A DNA stretch of 64,000 bases from positions 124,001 through 188,000 of the forward strand of contig NZ_SLZQ01000001.1 of NCBI RefSeq assembly GCF_004342585.1, written 5' to 3'. This document shows positions 54,100 to 62,801 of this stretch, piece by piece. This DNA comes from Paucimonas lemoignei (lineage in GTDB: Bacteria > Pseudomonadota > Gammaproteobacteria > Burkholderiales > Burkholderiaceae_D). The notes below the pieces were generated by a model that was not told the origin of the DNA, made no database searches, and was given only the letters and a program-made list of their open reading frames with translations. Positions within the stretch are counted from its first letter, which is position 1, and the number at the start of each line of letters is the position of its first letter. The translations under genes were made by a program, and so were the position numbers.

Positions 54100-54183
54100 G
54101 AGTATTGGCCGAATTGCAATTAAATTCGTGGTAAAAATTGTAAGTTTTAGTAAGGTGCGCCTAATGGCTGTTGCGCTTTTACA

Positions 54184-54612
54184 TTACTGCGAATCTTCGA
54201 ACAAGCGCTGACGCAGGTTACATTCGTCTTGCCAGGTTTGCCGTTCCGGACTCCCTGTGTTTTCAGCCTGTATTTCCGCCTGGGACTTGGCGGCATAGGA
54301 CGCGACGAGGCGCTTGGCGATGCCGATGTCGGGCTGCACGGCACCAAAAAACGCCACGTCCTTGCCCCGCTGTAATAACAAGGTAGGGAAATTTTCAATA
54401 TCAAGATCGCCAACCAGGTCTGACTGATCTTCGATATCTATCCAAATAAACTGTTTGTCAGGATGCTGGGCCGCCAGGTTATCGAAACTGGCACGATAAG
54501 CCTTGCAGACATCGCACCAGGCCGCGCACAGGCAGGCAACGATCCAGGAGTCCTCCTGAAGACTCTGTAGTATGCGGCTACGGTTATCTTGTTCCAGGGT
54601 AATTGCGTTCAT
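54184..54612 (-). CDS. Thioredoxin-family protein (WCDVC)
   Basis: The 142-residue cytoplasmic protein has a thioredoxin fold: a beta strand with WIVACLCAAWCDVCKAYRAS (about 23-42; the redox Cys pair is 33 and 36), a central FIWIDIEDQSDLVGDLDIEN and the cis-proline motif NFPTLLLQRG. The CxxC is CDVC, unlike the CGPC of thioredoxin. There is no signal peptide. The C-terminal 35 residues are an extra charged tail. It lies 22 nt after the TPR response-regulator gene on the same strand and is probably co-transcribed. Confidence 0.87.
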   Translation of the reverse strand: MNAITLEQDNRSRILQSLQEDSWIVACLCAAWCDVCKAYRASFDNLAAQHPDKQFIWIDIEDQSDLVGDLDIENFPTLLLQRGKDVAFFGAVQPDIGIAKRLVASYAAKSQAEIQAENTGSPERQTWQDECNLRQRLFEDSQ

Positions 54613-54634
54613 GCGGCTATTGTAGGCGTTTCCT

Positions 54635-56083
54635 TTAATGGCGTCCTGTGGCCATCTGTTCTAATTCGGAAAGCAGTTCCATCGTTCGCGGAATTTGCGG
54701 AGCAATCTTGTCGGCGCGGCGCAAGACCGCCCGAACTTCTTCCGCTGAAACCAGATTGTAGCCATTGGTTTTCATGTATTGCATCAAGACTTGTGCGCGC
54801 TGGTGCAATGCCTGTGCCTGGGCAGGAATGGCTGGTGCCATGACTGCGCCGGGCACGGCGCCGGTTATCACATTGCTTTGTTCGGTGGAGGGTTTGACTA
54901 CGGCATCTGGCGCAAAAGGCTCGTTAACTTTACCTCCTGGTGTCGCTGAGATGTCTGCCGGGCGGGCTTGTTCTGGCGAAGGGATGGGTTTTGCCGGCGG
55001 CAGGACGATTGTTCCCGTGAGCTGCTGCTCAAGGTCAGCAGCGCGCGAGATGATTTGTTCACTTGGAAAGCATTGGCGGACCGTGTTCAGCAAGGCTTGT
55101 GCATCCGGAATACGGTCGATCTTGCCGTAGAGTTTCGCCAGGCCGAGATAGGCATCCGCAGACTTCATGATGGAATATTCGCCCACGGCGATGCTGGTCA
55201 GGTAGGCTTCTTCGGCGATATCGAATTTACCGAGCAGAGCGGCGACATCCCCCAGGTTCTTCTGGCGCACGACCGAGTATGGAGACAGGCGGGCAGCCTG
55301 TTCCAGCACTTCGAGCGCCTGGACATATTCTCCAAGCTGCTGCAGGACTTGCGCCAGTTGGTCGTAGGCATCCAGGAATGATGGATGGTCATGGACGATT
55401 TCCGTCAGCCGTCTTTTCGCTTCCGCGTGCCGGCCTTCCAGGCTGTCGAGACGGGCCAGTCCCGCCTTGGCCCAGACCTGTTCGCGCAGTTCCAGCGCGA
55501 TTTCGTACACCTTGCGCGCGGCTTGCAACTGGCCGGCTTTGAGGAGCAGGGTGGCCTTCATGCGCAGCAGGTCCATGGCATGCAGGGGCGCTTTGGCCAG
55601 CGCCTCATCACAAAGGTTCGCGGCCAGCAGGAAATTGCGCGCGGCATAGGCCCGCTCGATGGCGGTAAATGCCTGCTTGCGGTCCCAGGCGCGATTCAGC
55701 CGCGCCAGCAGCAGCGATTCCGTCAGCGGTTTCAGAATATAGCCGTCGGGCGCCTGTTCTGCTGCTCCCATGACGGTTTCGACAGCTTTCTCCGAGCTGA
55801 CCATGATCCAGATGCAGGTCAGGCCGATCAGTTCGCGATGGCGGGCTTCCTCAAGAATTTGCTGGCCGTTGGGACCTTCGGAGAAGTTGTAGTCGCATAA
55901 CACGACATCGTACTGCTTCAGGCGCAGCAGCGAGATCGCGTCGGCGCCGTTTTTCACGGTATCGATCGCTTTCGCGCCGAGCTTGCGAAGCATGTCGCGC
56001 ATCATGCGGTGGACAATCGAGAAATCGTCGATCACCAGGTAGGATTTGCTTGACCAGTCTGGGTAGGCGGAATTGGTAATCAT
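54635..56083 (-). CDS. Response regulator with TPR repeats
   Basis: The 482-residue protein joins a receiver domain (about 10-125) to a tetratricopeptide region (about 130-365) and a Pro/Ala-rich linker with a short helical C-terminal domain (about 430-480). The receiver has the acidic pair in YLVIDDFSIVHRMM, the phospho-acceptor Asp64 in VVLCDYNFSEG, the Ser in IMVSSEK and the Lys in YILKPL. TPR units include WAKAGLARLDSLEGRHAEAK. There is no DNA-binding domain, so output is protein-protein. ATG 56083 was preferred over an upstream frame that runs to 56170. The kinase gene is 46 nt upstream. Confidence 0.88.
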   Translation of the reverse strand: MITNSAYPDWSSKSYLVIDDFSIVHRMMRDMLRKLGAKAIDTVKNGADAISLLRLKQYDVVLCDYNFSEGPNGQQILEEARHRELIGLTCIWIMVSSEKAVETVMGAAEQAPDGYILKPLTESLLLARLNRAWDRKQAFTAIERAYAARNFLLAANLCDEALAKAPLHAMDLLRMKATLLLKAGQLQAARKVYEIALELREQVWAKAGLARLDSLEGRHAEAKRRLTEIVHDHPSFLDAYDQLAQVLQQLGEYVQALEVLEQAARLSPYSVVRQKNLGDVAALLGKFDIAEEAYLTSIAVGEYSIMKSADAYLGLAKLYGKIDRIPDAQALLNTVRQCFPSEQIISRAADLEQQLTGTIVLPPAKPIPSPEQARPADISATPGGKVNEPFAPDAVVKPSTEQSNVITGAVPGAVMAPAIPAQAQALHQRAQVLMQYMKTNGYNLVSAEEVRAVLRRADKIAPQIPRTMELLSELEQMATGRH

Positions 56084-56129
56084 GTCAGGTGTGTCGCAAG
56101 ATTTGTGCAGCGGATGGGCGCATGAAAGC

Positions 56130-56819
56130 TCAGGGCAATTCGAGGACAAAGCAGCCGCCGCCAAGTGCACCGCCGTTTTCCAGCCTCAGAGTTCCGGCTC
56201 GGTCGCGATGCCGGTGCAGGCTGGCGACCTCGCGGGCAAAATGCAGGCCGAGTCCCGTGCTGCCGCTGCGGAAATTGACGCCTTGCGCCGTGGCCGGCGA
56301 GTCCAGCAATGATTGCGGATAGCCCGCGCCATTATCTTCCACGCGGATCTCGAGAATGCCGTCTCGTGTGGCGAATACCAGGCGGATCTTGTCATGGGTA
56401 TAGCGGATGGCGTTGTTGAGCGCATGGTTCAGGACGCCATTGATCAGGTCTTCGTCAAGATGCCAGACCAGTTCGGGCGGGTATTCCATGTACAGCTTGA
56501 TGCCGCGCGAATCGAGCAAGGCGCGATTCTGCGATTCCAATTCGAGTGCGCATTGGGCTATCGAGCATGCCTGCGGATCGAAGGGATACATGTGCTGGCC
56601 CAGCTTGTACAAGGTCAGGAGTTGGGTCAGGTTGCCATTGACGCGCTGGACTTCGAACAGCATGTGCGCCATTTCCTGGTAAGACGCAAAGGTTTGCGGA
56701 TCCAGTTCGCCGAGCATTTTTTCCAGTGAGGCGGATAGCATGCCCACCGAATTTTTCATGTCATGGACGGAGGATGCAAGAAAAAGAGGAAGGAGCGTTT
56801 CCTTCGGATTGTGGTCCAT
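56130..56819 (-). CDS. Small sensor-less histidine kinase
   Basis: The 229-residue protein is a bare kinase core: a dimerisation/phospho-acceptor helix with SSVHDMKNSVGMLSAS (His19 likely the acceptor) and a HATPase domain with NHALNNAIRYT (N box), VEDNGAGYPQSL (G1) and GSTGLGLHFA (G2). No sensor or transmembrane segment exists, so the input must come from another protein or the cytoplasm. It heads an apparent operon with the TPR response regulator and the thioredoxin-like gene. Confidence 0.87.
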   Translation of the reverse strand: MDHNPKETLLPLFLASSVHDMKNSVGMLSASLEKMLGELDPQTFASYQEMAHMLFEVQRVNGNLTQLLTLYKLGQHMYPFDPQACSIAQCALELESQNRALLDSRGIKLYMEYPPELVWHLDEDLINGVLNHALNNAIRYTHDKIRLVFATRDGILEIRVEDNGAGYPQSLLDSPATAQGVNFRSGSTGLGLHFAREVASLHRHRDRAGTLRLENGGALGGGCFVLELP

Positions 56820-56990
56820 GGCTGTCCTGGTTGTATGTACGTGTTGAAGCGGTTGTTTATTTACTGGACGTCAGGCCGGAGGCTGAGTGATGGGTAACAT
56901 GTTAACAGAACTCACTTCAGTCACCAATCATAGCGCTGGATGCGCATTTGCCACAGCGCCATCTGGTGACGGGCGCGGTAAAATACCGCC

Positions 56991-57701
56991 ATGTCTACGA
57001 TTCTTGCTATTGAAACTTCCACCGAGCTTGCTTCGGCAGCCTTGCTGTTGGAAGACAGGCTGTATGTGCGCGATACCGACGGGGTCAAAACCCATTCGGA
57101 TGCGGTCTTGCCGATGGTGCAGCAATTGCTGGCAGAGGCAGGGATTCGCCTGGAGCAGTGCGATGCGCTGGCGTTCGGCAGCGGGCCCGGTTCGTTCACC
57201 GGCGTGCGCACGGCTGCCGGCGTGGTGCAGGGTTTGGCATTCGGCAGCGGACGCCCGGTCATTCCGGTGGTAACGCTGCTGGCCATGGCCGAGGCTTGCC
57301 GCGAACAGACCGGCGCCAACGATATCGTCCCCATTCTCGACGCCCGCATGGGTGAAGTGTACTGGGCGCAGTACCGGTTCGGTCCGGATGGATGGCGGGA
57401 AGTGAGCGCGCCAGCCCTGGCGCAGCCAGTCGGCGTGGCGCCGAAAGGCGAAGTGCTGGCGTGCGGGAATGGATTGCAAGCTTATGCTGAAGCCTTTGCC
57501 GGCGCATCTTTTGCTGCCGCTGGTTTGCCTGCCGTGATGCCGCATGCGCGGCATATCGCCCGGCTTGCGCGTCTTGCCTTTGCCCGTGGCGAGACGCTGC
57601 CGGCGCAAGAGGCGCAGCCTCTTTACCTGCGTAACAAGGTGGCGCTCACTACGAGTGAGCGCATGGCGAAGGCAGGTGTGGCGGAGGGAAGGGAAACATG
57701 A
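56991..57701 (+). CDS. tsaB: tRNA t6A synthesis protein TsaB
   Basis: TsaB (YeaZ) is the scaffold of the TsaBDE complex that adds threonylcarbamoyl to A37 of ANN-decoding tRNAs. It has 236 residues. The ASKHA start ILAIETSTELASAALL (4-19) and the motif GSGPGSFTGVRTAAGVVQGL (about 63-82) are diagnostic. It heads the coupled set tsaB-rimI-uracil-DNA glycosylase and overlaps rimI by 4 nt. The upstream gap (56820-56990) must hold its promoter, but none was clear. Confidence 0.95.
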   Translation: MSTILAIETSTELASAALLLEDRLYVRDTDGVKTHSDAVLPMVQQLLAEAGIRLEQCDALAFGSGPGSFTGVRTAAGVVQGLAFGSGRPVIPVVTLLAMAEACREQTGANDIVPILDARMGEVYWAQYRFGPDGWREVSAPALAQPVGVAPKGEVLACGNGLQAYAEAFAGASFAAAGLPAVMPHARHIARLARLAFARGETLPAQEAQPLYLRNKVALTTSERMAKAGVAEGRET

Positions 57702-58183
57702 CCCCTGCCGGACAGGGAAAGCCGCTTGATTTGCGGTCGCTGATCGTCGAAACCATGCAGGCTGCCGATATCGAGCAGGTAATGGTGATCGAGAACAGCG
57801 TGTATCCTCATCCCTGGACACGCGGTAATTTTACGGATTCCCTTGATAGCGGATACGAAGCATGGGTTGCGCGGGAGCCGAACTTTCAGCTGGCGGGCTA
57901 TTTTCTGGCGATGCCCGTGGTCGATGAACTGCATTTGTTGAACATTAGCGTGCGCGCCGACCTGCAGGGGCAGGGCCTGGGATTGATGCTGCTGGACCGT
58001 GTCACTCAACTGGCACGCAAGCTCGGCATGCTGTCGATCCTGCTGGAGGTGCGGCCTTCGAACCAGCGGGCGCTGGCCGTCTATGAGCGTTACGGCTTTG
58101 TGCGGATCGGCTTGCGCAAGGCATATTATCCGGCTGCCGGACATACCCGCGAGGATGCGATCGTAATGAGGTTGTGCTTATGA
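57698..58183 (+). CDS. rimI: Ribosomal protein bS18-alanine N-acetyltransferase RimI
   Basis: RimI acetylates the N-terminal alanine of ribosomal protein S18. The 161-residue GNAT protein has IENSVYPHPWTRGNFTDSLD (about 32-51), the acetyl-CoA loop RADLQGQGLGLMLLDRV and the C-terminal ERYGFVRIGLRKAYY. The first 20 residues extend beyond the E. coli protein. It is coupled to tsaB (ATGA overlap) and to the next gene (ATGA overlap). The tsaB-rimI pair is widespread. Confidence 0.93.
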   Translation: MTPAGQGKPLDLRSLIVETMQAADIEQVMVIENSVYPHPWTRGNFTDSLDSGYEAWVAREPNFQLAGYFLAMPVVDELHLLNISVRADLQGQGLGLMLLDRVTQLARKLGMLSILLEVRPSNQRALAVYERYGFVRIGLRKAYYPAAGHTREDAIVMRLCL

Positions 58184-59238
58184 CATTTCAGGATTCCCGG
58201 CGCACGCGCTTTTTGCAGGAAATGGGGATCGACCCGGTGTGGCGCCTTCGCGAACGTGCTGTGCCGGAGGCTGGTTCGGCGATGATGGCTAATGAGGAGG
58301 CGAATGTCGTCGACCATGCTGCCGTTTCATCGGATGAGGGTTTATCCACCGCCACGGCATCGGTGTCGCCAACTGTTTTGACGACGCAGTCATGGAATGA
58401 GGAAGCTGCGCCGGCAACGGAATCGCGCATTATTGAGCCGGTTTCGATGGAACGCAGTGACCGTGAAATCGTACTGCATGCCGCTGCCCCCGTTGCCCAG
58501 CCGGCCATTCAGAACAAGTCCTCTGCATGGGAAGATGACGTCCCAGCCTGGGTTACCGAGGATGCGCCGGCCGACGAGAGCATTCCTTTTGATCTTGAAG
58601 ATTCTGTCACCGCCGAGTCAATTCCGGGCAAGCCGTCGGTTGCCGAGATTGCGCGGATGGATTGGCATGCGCTGGAGTCGGCGGTGTCGATCTGCACCAA
58701 ATGCCGCTTGTGCGAGACCCGGACGCGGACGGTTTTTGGCACCGGCGACCGGCACGCCAAGTGGCTGTTTGTCGGTGAAGGCCCGGGATATAACGAGGAT
58801 TTGCAGGGCGAACCCTTTGTCGGGCCGGCCGGTAAGCTGCTCGACAATATGTTGGCTGCGATGGGCTTGCGGCGTGGCGAGAATGCCTATATTGCCAATG
58901 TCGTCAAATGCCGGCCCACCGGCGACAATGGGAAGGATCGGCCGCCGGCGGCGGATGAAGCGGCGGCATGCCTGCCGTATCTGCAGCGGCAAATTGCCCT
59001 GATCCAGCCGGATGTCATCGTCGCGCTCGGCAAGAGCGCCGCGCTGGCGCTGCTCGGTGCGGCGCCCGACACCCCGGTATCCAGATTGCGCGGCCAGGTG
59101 CATCGTTATGCCGACGTGCCGCTGGTCGTGACTTACCATCCCGCCTATCTGCTGCGCTCTCCCGAAGAAAAGGGCAAGGCATGGCGCGACCTCTGCCTTG
59201 CGATGGCTACCCGTGCCGATGCCGCCGCGGCCCGCTGA
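58180..59238 (+). CDS. Uracil-DNA glycosylase, family 4 (iron-sulfur)
   Basis: The enzyme removes uracil from DNA. It has 352 residues: an N-terminal, low-complexity, poorly conserved extension to about 155 and a catalytic domain (about 160-345). Markers are SICTKCRLCETRTRTVFG (4Fe-4S cysteines), VGEGPGYNEDLQGEPFVGPA (active-site motif A), VVKCRPTGDN, AAACLPYLQ (fourth Cys) and VTYHPAYLLRS (motif B). ATG 58180 overlaps the rimI stop. The long N terminus is typical of the betaproteobacterial type. Confidence 0.94.
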   Translation: MTFQDSRRTRFLQEMGIDPVWRLRERAVPEAGSAMMANEEANVVDHAAVSSDEGLSTATASVSPTVLTTQSWNEEAAPATESRIIEPVSMERSDREIVLHAAAPVAQPAIQNKSSAWEDDVPAWVTEDAPADESIPFDLEDSVTAESIPGKPSVAEIARMDWHALESAVSICTKCRLCETRTRTVFGTGDRHAKWLFVGEGPGYNEDLQGEPFVGPAGKLLDNMLAAMGLRRGENAYIANVVKCRPTGDNGKDRPPAADEAAACLPYLQRQIALIQPDVIVALGKSAALALLGAAPDTPVSRLRGQVHRYADVPLVVTYHPAYLLRSPEEKGKAWRDLCLAMATRADAAAAR

Positions 59239-60196
59239 AGCTCAGCCTGGCGAAACTTGTCAGCAGCGCTTCTGGCGAAACTGGGGGCACTTGCTCGATT
59301 CGCATGTCCGCGATCTGGCATGGTTGCTGGATTCGGCCGATTTGCTGGACCCGGCCGCGCCCCAGTGGGCCGGACAGATCGCCACGATTGCAAAGCCTTT
59401 GCCTCCGGCGACCCTTGCGTGGCTGGCTGCGCTGGACCAGGCGCCGCAGCCATTGCATGAGTATCTGGCCATTCATCCATTTACCCGACTGGGGCGGTAC
59501 GCCGAGCAATTGATGGCGTATTACCTGGAGTGGCAAGACATATTGCGCGGCCATGGCGTACAGGTACGCAACGATGCCGGCGGCACTATCGGCGAGTTCG
59601 ACTTCCTGGTGCGGCAAGGCGACGAGCTAGTGCATTGGGAATTTGCCACGAAACTGTATCTGCTCGAGCCGAGCGGCGATGGGCAGGCGGCTGATTATTT
59701 CGTCGGCCCGAATCTTGCCGATACCCTGGGCGCCAAGATGAGCAAGGTATTTTCGCGCCAATTGAAACTATCTCATCATCCTGCGGCGCAGCGCTATCTG
59801 CCGCAACCGGTGGCAAGGGCGCAAGCCTTGCTGAAGGGGTGGCTTTTTTATCACGGACAGAAGCACTATGCCGTCGAGGCTTCAGGGGTCAACAAGGCGC
59901 ATTGCCGCGGATTCTGGTGTGAGATGGCGGAAATCGACCAGCTCGATATGCAATATGCCGCCATTTTGCCAAGACTGAGCTGGCTGGCGCCGGTTCGAGT
60001 GAGGCTGGACGCAGTGTTGGATCGCCAAACTTTACGGGCGGCGCTTGTCGAACACTTCGCGCATGACAGCATGCCAATTCTTGTGGCGCTGCTGGAAAAG
60101 AATGGGGAAGAAGCCTTCGAAGTCAGGCGCGGCTTTATCGTGCCGGATGATTGGCGCACCCGCGCCGGCCAGCGCCGCCGCCCGCAAATCAGTTAA
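59219..60196 (+). CDS. DUF1853 family protein
   Basis: A 325-residue soluble protein of the DUF1853 family, whose function is unknown. Conserved-looking parts are LLDSHVRDLAWLLDSADLL, RLGRYAEQLMAYYLEWQDIL, VRNDAGGTIGEFDFLVRQGD and VHWEFATKLYLL. The last two resemble a nuclease-like GEFDF...HWEFATK core (the acidic/Lys pattern of PD-(D/E)XK folds); this is only an inference. ATG 59219 overlaps the glycosylase gene by 20 nt; a TTG at 59198 is an alternative. It ends 24 nt before the convergent lplT. Confidence 0.75.
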   Translation: MPPRPAEAQPGETCQQRFWRNWGHLLDSHVRDLAWLLDSADLLDPAAPQWAGQIATIAKPLPPATLAWLAALDQAPQPLHEYLAIHPFTRLGRYAEQLMAYYLEWQDILRGHGVQVRNDAGGTIGEFDFLVRQGDELVHWEFATKLYLLEPSGDGQAADYFVGPNLADTLGAKMSKVFSRQLKLSHHPAAQRYLPQPVARAQALLKGWLFYHGQKHYAVEASGVNKAHCRGFWCEMAEIDQLDMQYAAILPRLSWLAPVRVRLDAVLDRQTLRAALVEHFAHDSMPILVALLEKNGEEAFEVRRGFIVPDDWRTRAGQRRRPQIS

Positions 60197-60220
60197 TGCA
60201 TTGCCGTTGGCTTGTCAGGT

Positions 60221-61522
60221 TCAGTGGCTTTCCTCGCCAAGCGGCTTGTGCTCGCCGATCAAGGCAAGCGAATCGTGCTCGCGCTGGTTCGCTGCGTGAC
60301 GGCGCATGATCATCAGCATGATGCTGGCGACAAAACTGCCGAACAGGATAATGACCACATTGATGTTGAAGTTTGCCTTGATCATGAGGGCATACAATAT
60401 CAGCATGCTCAGAACGGAAAGATTTTCATTGAAATTCTGCACGGCGATCGAGTGGCCGGCGCTCATCAGGATATGGCCACGGTGCTGCAGCAGCGCGTTC
60501 ATCGGCACGACGAAATAGCCGGCCAGGGCGCCAACGAGGATTAGCAGGGGATAGGCAAGCCATACCGATTGCACAAGCGTCATGGTCATGACGGTAATGC
60601 CCATGGCAACCCCGAGCGGCATCACGCTCAGCGATTTTTTCAGCGGAACGAAACGGGCTGCGGCAACCGCGCCCACTGCCACCCCGCCGGCAAAAACCCC
60701 TTGCATGGTTGCCGCTTTGTCCAGCGGCATATTCAACGAATGTTCCGCCCATTTCAGGACGATGAACTGCAACGTGGCGCCGGCGCCCCAGAACAGCGTG
60801 GTAACGGCCAGCGAAATCTGGCCGAGACGATCTTTCCAAAGCGTGGTGCAGCAAGTGGAGAAATCGGACAATAGACGGATCGGATTGCGCTGCTGTGCCT
60901 TATAGCGGGCGCCGGTGTCGGGAATGCGAAAATTGAAAAGAGATGCAGCGAGGTAGAACACCATGATCACCGCCAGCGCAGATTCCGCCAGCGTGTCGAT
61001 GCCCGTGCTAATGAAAGGGAAGTCGAAGGCAAGCAGATAACTGGAGACATGCGGATTGACGAGCGCGCCACCCAGCACGGTGCCAAGGATGATCGACGAT
61101 ACGGTCAAACCTTCGATCCAGCCGTTGGCGGCCACCAGCTTTTCCGGCGGCAGCAGTTCCGTCAGGATGCCGTACTTCGCCGGAGAATACGCGGCGGCGC
61201 CGAGGCCCACCACGCCATAGGCCACCAGCGGATGGACATTGACGAACATAAGTCCGCAACCGAATATCTTGACCAGATTGGTAACCAGCATGACACGGCC
61301 TTTGGGCATCGAGTCAGCAAAGGCGCCGACGAAGGCTGCCAGCACGACGTAAGACAGGACGAAAAACAGTTTCAGGAGTGGGGTCATCCACTCCGGCGCA
61401 TTCATGAGTGTCAATACTGCAATGGCTACGATCAGGAGGGCATTGTCGGCAAGCGAGGAAAAAAACTGCGCCGCCATGATGGTGTAAAACCCGCGATTCA
61501 TTCGCATGTCAAAATTCTGCAA
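60221..61522 (-). CDS. lplT: Lysophospholipid transporter LplT
   Basis: LplT is a major-facilitator flippase that moves lysophospholipids to the cytoplasmic face of the inner membrane. It has 433 residues and about 12 helices. Markers are FYTIMAAQFFSSLADNALLI near the N terminus, LGAAAYSPAKYGILTELLPP (about 106-125) and ALAGYFVVPMNALLQHRGHI. In enterics LplT is joined to the acyltransferase Aas, but no aas gene adjoins it here. It is divergent from alr. A later Met (about residue 6) is an alternative start. Confidence 0.93.
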   Translation of the reverse strand: MQNFDMRMNRGFYTIMAAQFFSSLADNALLIVAIAVLTLMNAPEWMTPLLKLFFVLSYVVLAAFVGAFADSMPKGRVMLVTNLVKIFGCGLMFVNVHPLVAYGVVGLGAAAYSPAKYGILTELLPPEKLVAANGWIEGLTVSSIILGTVLGGALVNPHVSSYLLAFDFPFISTGIDTLAESALAVIMVFYLAASLFNFRIPDTGARYKAQQRNPIRLLSDFSTCCTTLWKDRLGQISLAVTTLFWGAGATLQFIVLKWAEHSLNMPLDKAATMQGVFAGGVAVGAVAAARFVPLKKSLSVMPLGVAMGITVMTMTLVQSVWLAYPLLILVGALAGYFVVPMNALLQHRGHILMSAGHSIAVQNFNENLSVLSMLILYALMIKANFNINVVIILFGSFVASIMLMIMRRHAANQREHDSLALIGEHKPLGEESH

Positions 61523-61650
61523 TGTGTCTACCGCTGGGTTTATACCATGAAAAGCGGCCTATATCCCCAATTTGATGCGTACCCGATTTTCCCAGTCCGG
61601 TAAAATGGAGGGCGCTTCTTCATTCCTTTGCCTGTTTTTTATCTGCTTCC

Positions 61651-62742
61651 ATGTCCCGTCCGCTGCTTGCCACCATCGATATTTCTGCGTTAAGACATAA
61701 TCTGACTGTGGCGAAGCGATGCGCGCCGCAATCGAAAGCATGGGCAGTGGTCAAGGCCAATGCCTATGGACATGGACTGGCGCGCGGCATGCGCGGATTC
61801 GCCGATGCGGACGGACTTGCCCTGATCGAAATTGAAGGCGCCGTGCGCCTGCGCGAATGGGGTTGGCAAAAGCCCATCCTCTTGCTCGAAGGCGTGTTCG
61901 AGTTGGCTGACATGCAAGTCGTCGCGGAATACGGCCTGGATATCGCCGTTCATTGCGATGACCAGATTCGCATGCTCGAAGAGTCGCGCCCGGCGAAACC
62001 GATTGATGTCCACATCAAGCTCAACACCGGGATGAACCGGCTGGGTTTCAAGCCTGATGTGATTCGTGCCGTTTATGAACGTCTGCGCGCCATCCCGGGC
62101 ATTGGACAAATCGGCATGATGACCCATTTTGCCAATGCAGAGGACGCCGATAATCCCGGCATGCCGCTGGCCGAGCAGGTGGCACGCTTCAGTCGCGCCA
62201 CCGAGGGACTGGCGGGGCCGCGCAGTTTATCGAACTCGGCGGGCACCCTGATGCATCCGGAAGTGCAGGCGATTGCCGACTGGATCCGGCCGGGCATCAT
62301 GTTGTATGGCGCCACTCCCGGCGCGCGCAGCGCCGAACAATTCGACTTGCGCCCGGCGATGAGTCTGACCAGCCGCATCATCGGTGTTCAACATATTACT
62401 GCCGGCGATGCTGTCGGATACGGCAGCCGTTTCACCGCCAGCGGTCCGATGACGGCCGGTGTAGTGGCCTGCGGCTATGCCGACGGTTACCCCCGCCATG
62501 CCCCGAGCGGCACGCCTGTACTGGTGAATGGCGTACGCACCCGTCTGCTTGGAACTGTGTCGATGGATATGATCAGCGTCGACCTGACGGGCATTCCGGG
62601 TGCCGGCATCGGCAGCGAGGTCACGCTCTGGGGCGAGGGCTTGCCGATCGATGAAGTGGCCAATGCCGCCGGCACGGTGGGTTATGAATTGATGTGCGCG
62701 CTGGCGCAACGGGTACGCGTGGTTGAGCGCGATGACGGCTAG
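61651..62742 (+). CDS. alr: Alanine racemase
   Basis: Alr interconverts L- and D-alanine with PLP for peptidoglycan. It has 363 residues. The PLP lysine is in AVVKANAYGHGLARGMRGF (Lys about 34). Other markers are HIKLNTGMNRLGF, SNSAGTLMHPEVQ, VGYGSRFTASGPMT and GTVSMDMISVDLTGIPG. The second catalytic base Tyr is in the VGYGSRF region as in the family. It is divergent from lplT across 128 nt and is followed after 59 nt by radA. Confidence 0.96.
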   Translation: MSRPLLATIDISALRHNLTVAKRCAPQSKAWAVVKANAYGHGLARGMRGFADADGLALIEIEGAVRLREWGWQKPILLLEGVFELADMQVVAEYGLDIAVHCDDQIRMLEESRPAKPIDVHIKLNTGMNRLGFKPDVIRAVYERLRAIPGIGQIGMMTHFANAEDADNPGMPLAEQVARFSRATEGLAGPRSLSNSAGTLMHPEVQAIADWIRPGIMLYGATPGARSAEQFDLRPAMSLTSRIIGVQHITAGDAVGYGSRFTASGPMTAGVVACGYADGYPRHAPSGTPVLVNGVRTRLLGTVSMDMISVDLTGIPGAGIGSEVTLWGEGLPIDEVANAAGTVGYELMCALAQRVRVVERDDG

Positions 62743-62801
62743 GCGCAAGTGATCGCAGCTGAAGAATAGCGCGGTTGTCGAATTGATAGCGGATTGTTGA
62801 C

